Assembly: GCA_963802765.1 (NCBI GenBank)
Contig: CAWDJZ010000008.1
Location: forward strand, 67,128 to 131,127
Length of the DNA: 64,000 bases
DNA from: Gaiellasilicea sp963802765
GTDB taxonomy: Bacteria > Actinomycetota > Thermoleophilia > Gaiellales > Gaiellaceae
Direction: 5' to 3'
Shown here: one piece after another, positions 18,186-24,106 of the stretch
How the letters are laid out: each line of letters opens with the position of its first letter
How positions within the stretch are numbered: the first letter of the stretch is position 1
The notes under the pieces: generated by a model
Database searches by the model: none
The model's input: the letters and a program-made list of their open reading frames with translations, nothing else
What the model was told of the DNA's origin: nothing
Made by a program: the position numbers and the translations under genes

Positions 18186-18474
18186 GCCTGCAACATACGC
18201 CCCGCGTCGTTCCTGGCGCGCCGCTCGCGGTGCGCAGCCCGGTGGAACAGTGCAAGAGCACGGGCCGCCGGGTGGAGCGCGCGAGCGGCGCGAGGTTTCG
18301 CCGGAGGCCGGCTCCGCCGGCCGGGAGGCGAAACCGGCCAGGGACGACGCAACGGCGGCCTGGTGGGAGACCGCCGTTGCAGTTGGGGGAGGGGAGAAGC
18401 CTTCCTTGGTCCTTCTCCCAGCGTTCGGCGGGCGTCCGGTCTCTCCTCTCGACGCGATCTGAGATAGTCGGAGC
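18186..18474. other. divergent selD/SDR intergenic region with three hairpins
   Basis: 289 bases holding three consecutive perfect inverted repeats: structured repeat copy B (18294-18335), GCAACGGCGG/CCGCCGTTGC (18349-18358 and 18371-18380, 12-base loop) and GGGAGAAG/CTTCTCCC (18392-18399 and 18412-18419). None is followed by a U-run. It was inspected on both strands for a selenocysteine tRNA, which can lie near sel genes; no T-loop GTTCRANYC or cloverleaf was found. Promoters for both flanking genes must lie here, but no confident -35/-10 pair was seen. Confidence 0.55.
18294..18335 (+). repeat. structured intergenic repeat, copy B
   Basis: Plus strand: outer stem GGTTTCGCC, GGA, inner stem GGCCGGC, loop TCC, GCCGGCC, GGGA, and GGCGAAACC closing the outer stem. 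Every pair is canonical. Same layout and same internal-loop bases as copies A and C, with different stem sequences. Confidence 0.82.
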
Positions 18475-19164
18475 ATGGCTTCTGCGCTCGTCACCGGCGG
18501 CTCCTCGGGGATCGGGCTGGCGATCGCGAGGATGCTCCGCGACGAGGGCTTCTCCCTCACGCTGGCGTCGCGGACGCCCGAGAAGGTGGAGGCGGCCGCA
18601 GCCGAGCTGGGCGCCCATGCCGTTGCGGCGGACGTCTCGAAGGCCGAGGACTGCACGCGCGTCGTCGCGGAGCACGTCGACCGGGAAGGCGGCCTCGACG
18701 TGCTCGTCAACTCGGCGGGCATCGGCATCGCGAGCCGGCTCGAGGACGCGCAGCTCCGGCACATCGACCGCCAGCTGGCGATCAACCTGCGCGGGCTCAT
18801 GCTCGTGACCCAGGCGGCGATTCCCCACCTCCGGAAGACGAAGGGCTGGATCGTCAACCTCGCCTCCATTGCGGGCACGCAGCCGGTGCCGATCCTGCCG
18901 ATCTACGCCGCTTCGAAGGCGGCGGTGATCTCGCTCACGCGCTCGCTCAACGACGACCTCGACGACGACGGCGTGCGCGCGATCGCGCTCTGCCCCGGCT
19001 TCGTCGATACGCCGATGGCCGAGTTCACGGGCATGCCGGGCGACGAGATGATCCAGCCAGAGGACTGCGCCGAGGTCGTCCGCATGTGCCTGCGGCTGAG
19101 CCCGCGCGCACGGATCCCGCAAGTGGTGATCGAGCGCGTCGGCTCGAGCGGCAAGATCGCCTAG
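18475..19164 (+). CDS. short-chain dehydrogenase/reductase
   Basis: 229-residue classical SDR. Cofactor site TGGSSGIGLAIARML, LVNSAGIGIASRLED (NAG motif region), catalytic Ser in LASIAGTQPVPILP and YxxxK in YAASKAAVISLTRSL, PG motif in LCPGFVDTPMAEF. NAD(P)-dependent oxidoreductase of unknown substrate, cytoplasmic. Its 3' end overlaps the convergent lipoprotein gene by 4 bases. Confidence 0.88.
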   Translation: MASALVTGGSSGIGLAIARMLRDEGFSLTLASRTPEKVEAAAAELGAHAVAADVSKAEDCTRVVAEHVDREGGLDVLVNSAGIGIASRLEDAQLRHIDRQLAINLRGLMLVTQAAIPHLRKTKGWIVNLASIAGTQPVPILPIYAASKAAVISLTRSLNDDLDDDGVRAIALCPGFVDTPMAEFTGMPGDEMIQPEDCAEVVRMCLRLSPRARIPQVVIERVGSSGKIA

Positions 19165-20063
19165 GAACTACCCAGGTGCTCGCGCACGGCGGTGTCGAGC
19201 TCGCGCACCGACGCGGTGCCCTCGAGACGCTCCCGCACCTTGCCGTCGGGGCCGACGAGGAAGATCCACGGCTCGGATGGGAGATTCCACTCCTTCACCC
19301 ACTGGTTCTCGCCCTTCGCCGGATCGTTGTCCTCGTAGATCTCGACGTGGATGAACCGGATCCCCGAAGCGGCGTGCTTCCGGCGGACGGAGCTGACGAC
19401 GTCGACGACGGGGCCGCAGGTGCGGCTTTGGCAGTAAGCGGGGGTCGCGAACGCGACGACGAACGGCGCCTTGGCGGCCAGTGCGTCGGCGACGGAGCTG
19501 CGATAGAGCTCGGGGTCCGGGACCTTCGACGTGGTCAGCTGCTCGAGCGTGGAGTTGTCGAGCGTCGGCGTCTTGGAAGCAGGCGCGTCGTCGCCGACCG
19601 CCGGTGCGGCGGGCTTCGCCTTCACGACGACGTTCCCAACCGCCTGGATCTTCTTCGGAGCGCCGACCGGCTCGGCGAGCAACCAGTACTTCCCCGGCCG
19701 CTCGAGCTCGAGCTCCGTCACGAACACCGCCTCGACCTCGCCCGAGTCGGTGCCTTCGACACCGATCTTCTCCGAGACGGCCGTCGTCTCGACGAACGGG
19801 GGCTGCTTCAGGCCCCGTGCGAGCCAGACCCGGGCCGTCGGACTCGTGATGACCCTGCCCTGGTTGTCGACGACGAGAAAGGGCAGCCGCACCTTGCCGG
19901 GGCCGAAATCCGCCGCCCCGGGAACGATCGCGACGTCCTCACCCGGCGCGCGCCAGAGCGACTCGAGCGTAGGGGCATCCGGCTCCTCCTGCGCTGAGGA
20001 GGAGCCACCGCAGCCTGCCGCAATGAAGCAGACAGCTAGACAGACGATCGCGGTGCACCGCAC
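19161..20063 (-). CDS. thioredoxin-like lipoprotein
   Basis: 300-residue exported protein. The N-terminus has a lipoprotein signal with lipobox AAGC (VCFIAAGCGGSSSAQ), so it should be anchored to the outer face of the membrane. Residues about 40-150 form a beta-rich domain (VRLPFLVVDNQGRVITSPTA, GKYWLLAEPVGAPKK). The C-terminal half is thioredoxin-like, with two cysteines spaced CQSRTC in FATPAYCQSRTCGPVVDVV and a WIFLVGPDGKVRERLEG core strand. The CxxxxC spacing is unlike the usual CxxC, but recurs in actinobacterial exported thioredoxin-like proteins. It starts 27 bases after the short peptide gene, probably in the same operon as the HTH-TPR regulator. Confidence 0.75.
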   Translation of the reverse strand: MRCTAIVCLAVCFIAAGCGGSSSAQEEPDAPTLESLWRAPGEDVAIVPGAADFGPGKVRLPFLVVDNQGRVITSPTARVWLARGLKQPPFVETTAVSEKIGVEGTDSGEVEAVFVTELELERPGKYWLLAEPVGAPKKIQAVGNVVVKAKPAAPAVGDDAPASKTPTLDNSTLEQLTTSKVPDPELYRSSVADALAAKAPFVVAFATPAYCQSRTCGPVVDVVSSVRRKHAASGIRFIHVEIYEDNDPAKGENQWVKEWNLPSEPWIFLVGPDGKVRERLEGTASVRELDTAVREHLGSS

Positions 20064-20090
20064 CGCGCGAGTCTAGCCACGGGTGCGGGG

Positions 20091-20192
20091 CTAGCTGCCG
20101 TCGGCCCAGCTGAGGGCGCTTGCGAACTGGCCGCCCAACGAGGCGAAGAGGACAGACGCCGACAGAACGATGAACAGCAGGCGTGTCTTCAC
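20091..20192 (-). CDS. 33-residue secreted peptide (candidate RRNPP pheromone precursor)
   Basis: Short gene missed by length cut-offs. GTG start with a near-perfect Shine-Dalgarno (AAGGAGG, 6-base spacing), stop at 20091. The product has the layout of a peptide-pheromone precursor: basic start MKTR, a hydrophobic stretch LLFIVLSASVLFASLGG, QFASA with an AxA signal-peptidase site, and a 7-residue tail LSWADGS. Cleavage after ASA would release exactly this heptapeptide. It lies 22 bases downstream of an HTH-TPR regulator gene on the same strand, the arrangement of Rap/Phr, PlcR/PapR and NprR/NprX pairs. The role is inference; it could be an ordinary small membrane peptide. Confidence 0.68.
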   Translation of the reverse strand: MKTRLLFIVLSASVLFASLGGQFASALSWADGS

Positions 20193-20214
20193 GTGCCTCC
20201 TCCTTTCTCTCTCT

Positions 20215-21561
20215 TTAGAACCGCAGGTCCTGCAGGGCCTCGGCGGCGTTGCGGTAGAACCGCGCTGCCTCCGCGTCCTCGCCCCGTCGCGCGGCGAGAT
20301 CTCCTAGCGCCACCCACGCGCCGGCGCGGTGGCTGATCGAAGAGAGCTGCTCGAACGTCGAGTCCGCGGCGCGGAAGGCCGTCTCGGCCTCATCCAGGCG
20401 GCCGCGCTCGAGGAGCGAGCGGCCGAGCACGATCTCGGCCTGGCCGATCTCATCGAGAAAGTCCTCGCGGCCTTCGAGCAGGCGCAGCGCCTCGCGCGCG
20501 TGCTCCTCGGCCGCTTCCCACTCGCCGAGCCGGAGATGGACGGTCGCGAGGCCGTTCACCGCCTGGCCGGCATCCGCCTGCGAGTCCGCCTCGACGGCGA
20601 CCGCGAACGACGCCTTCAGCTGCTCGATCGCCTGCTGCGGCTTCCCGAGCAGGAGGCTGAGCCCCCCGAGGTTGTTCAGCAGCCGGCCGACGGTGCGCTC
20701 GTCGTCGAGCTCGTGGAAGAGGGTCTTCGCCTTCTCGGCGTAGTTGCGTGAGAGCACCCAGTGGCCGGTGCGCTCGGCAACCAGGGACGCCTGGAAGTAC
20801 GCGTCGGCCATCTTGCGGCGATCGTCGACGCCCTGCGCGAGCTCGAGCGCGCGCTCGACGTCCTCGCGCGCCGCCTCGAAGTCGCGCTGGCGGCGGTAAC
20901 AGCGCGAGCGCCAGTGATAGATGTCGGAGCGGAGCCCGTCGCAGGGCATCTCGCTGCGCTCGGCCAGCATCAAAGCCTCGTTCAGCAAGGCGATCGCCGT
21001 CGAGATGCTCGAGAGCTTGTAGCGGCAGACGCCGAGCCGGAAGATGAGCTCGGCTCGGTCGACGTCGGAGAAGAGCGGTCCCTCGGCGAGCGCGCGGGCG
21101 CCGTTCAGGAGCTCGACTGCGGTGCGGACGTCGCCTTCCTGCATCCGCACCCAGGCCTCGCCGGAGCGGGTGCGCACCTCGAGCTCGACCGAGTTGATGG
21201 CCGAGACGGCGTCGCGCACGTCGGCGTACGCGTCGACCGCCTCCCTGTAGCGGTAAGCCTTCGACAGCGCCTCCGCCCGGGCGAGGAGGGCCTCGACGCG
21301 GCCGCGCTCGTCGGTCGACACGCCACTCGCGAGGTAGGCCGGGTCGACGTTCAGCCGGTCGGCGAGCCAGGCGATCGTCTCGGGCGTCGGGCGGGTCTTA
21401 CTGCGCTCGATCTGGCTGACGTATTCCTTCGAGAAGCGCTCGCCCGCGAGCTCCGTCTGGGTCAGGCCGGAGGCGACGCGAAGCAGCCGCACCCGATCGC
21501 CGAGGCGGGCGCCGGCAGGCGCGGATGCTCGACGAATAAGGGGGGCGGGGGTCTCGGTCAT
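20215..21561 (-). CDS. XRE-family HTH regulator with C-terminal TPR repeats (RRNPP-like)
   Basis: 448-residue regulator, start set at ATG 21561, preceded by GGAGAA. Residues about 20-75 are a Cro/XRE helix-turn-helix (LGDRVRLLRVASGLTQTELA, FSKEYVSQIERSKTRPTPET). Residues about 95-445 are roughly eight or nine tetratricopeptide repeats (RYREAVDAYADVRDAVSA, ISTAIALLNEALMLAERSE, GKPQQAIEQLKASFAVAV, GEWEAAEEHAREALRLLE, GRLDEAETAFRAADSTFEQL). This domain order and length match RRNPP cytoplasmic peptide receptors. The next gene on the strand encodes a short secreted peptide, and the regulator is divergent from a small RNA. Alternative: a peptide-independent HTH-TPR regulator such as those common in streptomycetes. 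Confidence 0.85.
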   Translation of the reverse strand: MTETPAPLIRRASAPAGARLGDRVRLLRVASGLTQTELAGERFSKEYVSQIERSKTRPTPETIAWLADRLNVDPAYLASGVSTDERGRVEALLARAEALSKAYRYREAVDAYADVRDAVSAINSVELEVRTRSGEAWVRMQEGDVRTAVELLNGARALAEGPLFSDVDRAELIFRLGVCRYKLSSISTAIALLNEALMLAERSEMPCDGLRSDIYHWRSRCYRRQRDFEAAREDVERALELAQGVDDRRKMADAYFQASLVAERTGHWVLSRNYAEKAKTLFHELDDERTVGRLLNNLGGLSLLLGKPQQAIEQLKASFAVAVEADSQADAGQAVNGLATVHLRLGEWEAAEEHAREALRLLEGREDFLDEIGQAEIVLGRSLLERGRLDEAETAFRAADSTFEQLSSISHRAGAWVALGDLAARRGEDAEAARFYRNAAEALQDLRF

Positions 21562-21694
21562 GAACGGTTCTCCGGGAGTGAAGCGGAATTCCTCGTGCAG
21601 TGAAGCGGGAAGTGGAGTGCCGCGCATACCCCTTTGCGGTGATCTTTTCCCCGCCCGCACGCCGCGTGAGGTGGTGAAGCAGACTAACACGAAA

Positions 21695-21716
21695 CTACTT
21701 GACCGATCTACTTGAC
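21695..21716. promoter_or_regulatory. direct-repeat putative operator CTACTTGAC x2
   Basis: CTACTTGAC occurs at 21695-21703 and again at 21708-21716, 13 bases apart. The second copy overlaps the -35 box of the small-RNA promoter and the pair lies in the 185-base space between the HTH-TPR gene and the RNA. It is a natural candidate binding site for the divergent regulator. No experimental support. Confidence 0.5.
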
Positions 21717-21740
21717 TTTTCCGGACATCACGCCTACAGT
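21712..21740 (+). promoter_or_regulatory. sigma70-type promoter of the small RNA
   Basis: TTGACT (21712-21717), 17-base spacer, TACAGT (21735-21740): a near-consensus housekeeping promoter, unusual in this GC-rich window. Predicted transcription start about 21746-21748. No plausible start codon and coding frame follows before the terminator at 21886. Confidence 0.7.
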
Positions 21741-21745
21741 TGTGC

Positions 21746-21923
21746 ACAGCTTGCACCGGCCGACGCCAGGCCCGAGTGCAAGGGCGCGCCACCGAAAAGG
21801 CGACGCCGCAAGGCCGCAGAGCCGTGGCTGGGCCGCAGAGCCACGTCTTTACGGAGCGTCGTCTTCGTGGCAGCTTGCCTCATGGATCGTCCCCGGAGCC
21901 GCAGCCGGGGACGATTCTTTTTT
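21746..21923 (+). ncRNA. structured small RNA or riboswitch-like leader, about 175 nt
   Basis: Bounded by a consensus promoter and a perfect factor-independent terminator. Internal structure: CGTGGCT/AGCCACG hairpin (21823-21829 with 21839-21845), GCC-GCAA-GGC tetraloop hairpin (21806-21815), CGACGC (21801-21806) able to pair with GCGTCG (21856-21861) and a GCAAG/CTTGC outer helix. The segment CGCAGAGCC occurs twice. The run around GAC, GCC-GCAA-GGC, CGCAGAGCC vaguely resembles the c-di-GMP-I (GEMM) core, but the match is imperfect. No gene follows on this strand for 2 kb; the next 120 bases before the tetR gene show nothing else. It is probably a stand-alone regulatory RNA. Family unknown. 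Confidence 0.6.
21886..21923 (+). terminator. perfect factor-independent terminator
   Basis: ATCGTCCCCGG (21886-21896) pairs over 11 bases with CCGGGGACGAT (21905-21915), 8-base loop, followed by TCTTTTTTG. It is directional: there is no U-run on the other strand. It ends the small RNA. Confidence 0.9.
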
Positions 21924-22044
21924 GCTTGCAAAAGGAATCTCCTTTTCCGTCGCATGCCTCGCGCACATCCCTGAAGGCGGCCGCTTCGCGGCCGCACCAG
22001 CTCGATGGCCACCGGGGCCCGACTCGATGGCCCGGGACTGATTG

Positions 22045-22656
22045 CTAGCCGTTGCCGGTTAGCCAGCGGTGGCGTTGGGCGGCCATCGCGCGGAAGTCGT
22101 CCTCGCCGAGGAGGCCGCCGAGGCGGCCTGCGAACCCGAACAGCAGCGCCGCGCCGACGAACACCCACGCCTCCGCGTCCGCGTCGCGATCCGGCGGGAC
22201 GCCGCCCGCGGCCTGGGCGCGGCGGAGCACACCGGCGACGTAGTCGTGGACGTCGCGCAGCTGCCTCCGCAGGAAGCTCCTGATCTCGTCGTCCTCGCCG
22301 GCCTCGCTCAGCGCCTGCATCCAGAGCATCGCCGGCTTCACCTCGCCGGAGGCGTGGAACGCGAGCGCAGCCTGCCCGATTGCCGTGACCGCGTCGTGGT
22401 CGCCGAGCGCAGCGAGCCGCTCGTCGAACGCGGCCCGCAACGACCCCCACGCCGCATCGAGGCAGGCGAGGTAGAGCTCGCGCTTCGACGCGAAGTGGCG
22501 GTAGAGGATCGGCTCGGAGACTCCCGCCGCCCGGGCGATCTCGGCGGTCGTCGCACCGCTGTAGCTCGAGCCCGCGAAGACGCGCAGCGCGGCCTCGACG
22601 ATCGCCTGCCGACGCTCGGCGGCCGGCAGGCGCGTCTTCTGGGCGACCTGGATCAC
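22045..22656 (-). CDS. TetR/AcrR family transcriptional regulator
   Basis: 203-residue regulator read from a GTG at 22656 that overlaps the MFS stop (GTGA). HTH at about residues 12-58: RRQAIVEAALRVFAGSSYSG, TTAEIARAAGVSEPILYRHF, ASKRELYLACLDA. The C-terminal ligand domain is all helical (LLFGFAGRLGGLLGEDDFRAM). Downstream of, and translationally coupled to, an EmrB/QacA-type efflux gene, so it probably represses that operon in response to a drug-like ligand. A 16-base palindrome upstream of the operon is a likely operator. Confidence 0.9.
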   Translation of the reverse strand: MIQVAQKTRLPAAERRQAIVEAALRVFAGSSYSGATTAEIARAAGVSEPILYRHFASKRELYLACLDAAWGSLRAAFDERLAALGDHDAVTAIGQAALAFHASGEVKPAMLWMQALSEAGEDDEIRSFLRRQLRDVHDYVAGVLRRAQAAGGVPPDRDADAEAWVFVGAALLFGFAGRLGGLLGEDDFRAMAAQRHRWLTGNG

Positions 22657-24083
22657 GCGGCCACCTCTACCGACGCCTCCCCTTCCTCGTGGCCGGGCTC
22701 CTGGCGGACGAGCGCGAAGGCGACGATCGCACCGGCGAAGGCGATCAGGGCGGCGACCAGCAGCGCGCGCTCGAAACCGGCCATGAAAGCCTCGAGCGAC
22801 CGGCGGCCCGCCGCTTCGTGGGCCACGATCGCGCCCATCAGTGCGATCCCGAGCGAGCCGCCGACCTGCCGCATCGCGTTCAGGACGGCCGCGCCGACGC
22901 CCGACTTCTCGACCGGCACCGCCCGCGTCGCGGCGGCAGCCGTCGGCGTCATCGTCATCGACATGCCGAGCCCGCCGACGAGGAACGCCGGCAGCAACGA
23001 CCAGAACGTCGCGTCCTCGCCGAGCTGCGAGAAGTACAAGAGCTGGACGCCGAGCAGGACCATGCCGGCCGACATCAGCCAGCGCGAGCCGTGCCGGTCG
23101 GAGAGCTTCCCCGCGATCGGCGCGAAGAGGATGATCAGCAGCGTCATCGGCAGGAAGGCCGCGCCTGCCTGAACGGCCGAGTAGCCGAGCACGTTCTGCA
23201 TGTAGATCGAGACGAAGAAGAAGACGCCGAACATCGCCAGCGCGACGAGGAGCATCGTGATGTTCGCGCCTGCGTAGGTGCCGCTGCGGAACAGCGTCAG
23301 GTCGAGCATCGGCGCGCGCCGACGCCGCTCGATCACGAGGAACGCCCCCAGCGAGACGGCGGCGACCGCGAACGAGCCCATAATCCGTGCGGAGGTCCAG
23401 CCGTACGTGTTCGCCTCGATCAGCCCGTAGGTGAGCGCGAAGAGGCCGAGCGCCGAGGTGGCGAGACCGGGAAGGTCGAGGCTCTCGTGCGTGTCGTCCT
23501 TCGACTCGTCGATCAGCAGGTAGCTCGCGGCGATCGCGACCACCCCGACCGGCACGTTGACGAAGAAGATCCAGTGCCAGCTCAGGTGCTCGGTGAGCAG
23601 ACCGCCTACGAGGGGGCCGATCGCGAGCGCGAGCGCCGACACGCCGGCCCAGATCCCGATCGCCGCGCCACGCTCCCTGGGCGGGAAGGTCGCGGCGATG
23701 ATCGAGAGCGTCGCCGGGTTCATCAGTGCCGCGCCAGCTCCCTGCACGACGCGCGCTGCGATCAGCATGTCGCCGGAGTCGGCGAGCCCGCACCAGAGTG
23801 AGGCGCCGGTGAAGACGACGATGCCGACGACGAAGATGAGACGGCGGCCGTACGCGTCGGCGAGCTTGCCGCCGATCAGCATCAGCGCCGCGAAGCTCAG
23901 CGCGTACCCCGCCACGATCCACTGCAGCTCGGAGAGGCCCACGCCGAGGTCCTCCTGGATCGAGGGCAGCGCGACGTTCACCACCGTGTTGTCGAGCATG
24001 ATCATGAAGAGCCCGAACGCGACGGCGGCGAGCGTCCACCACTTGCGCCGCTCCTCTGAAAAGATTGCGAGAGCCATGAACAT
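22653..24083 (-). CDS. MFS drug-efflux transporter, DHA2 (EmrB/QacA) family
   Basis: 476-residue transporter with 14 predicted membrane helices, the DHA2 hallmark. Motif A is GGKLADAYGRRLIFVVG, motif C-like region GAGAALMNPATLSIIAATFP, and the N-terminal DNTVVNVALPSIQEDLG is typical of EmrB/QacA exporters (proton-coupled multidrug efflux). ATG at 24083. Overlaps the tetR start by 4 bases, forming a two-gene efflux operon. Confidence 0.9.
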   Translation of the reverse strand: MFMALAIFSEERRKWWTLAAVAFGLFMIMLDNTVVNVALPSIQEDLGVGLSELQWIVAGYALSFAALMLIGGKLADAYGRRLIFVVGIVVFTGASLWCGLADSGDMLIAARVVQGAGAALMNPATLSIIAATFPPRERGAAIGIWAGVSALALAIGPLVGGLLTEHLSWHWIFFVNVPVGVVAIAASYLLIDESKDDTHESLDLPGLATSALGLFALTYGLIEANTYGWTSARIMGSFAVAAVSLGAFLVIERRRRAPMLDLTLFRSGTYAGANITMLLVALAMFGVFFFVSIYMQNVLGYSAVQAGAAFLPMTLLIILFAPIAGKLSDRHGSRWLMSAGMVLLGVQLLYFSQLGEDATFWSLLPAFLVGGLGMSMTMTPTAAAATRAVPVEKSGVGAAVLNAMRQVGGSLGIALMGAIVAHEAAGRRSLEAFMAGFERALLVAALIAFAGAIVAFALVRQEPGHEEGEASVEVAA

Positions 24084-24106
24084 CCCTTTGAGCGTCGTTA
24101 GCGAGT

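Noticed and set aside
18186..18474. Selenocysteine tRNA beside selD
   Set aside because: Neither strand has a T-loop GTTCRANYC, a UCA anticodon in context, or a long variable arm; the hairpins do not form a cloverleaf.
21699..21974. 91-codon plus-strand gene over the small RNA
   Set aside because: The start lies upstream of the predicted transcription start, the product is Arg-rich low-complexity, and the frame runs through a perfect terminator.
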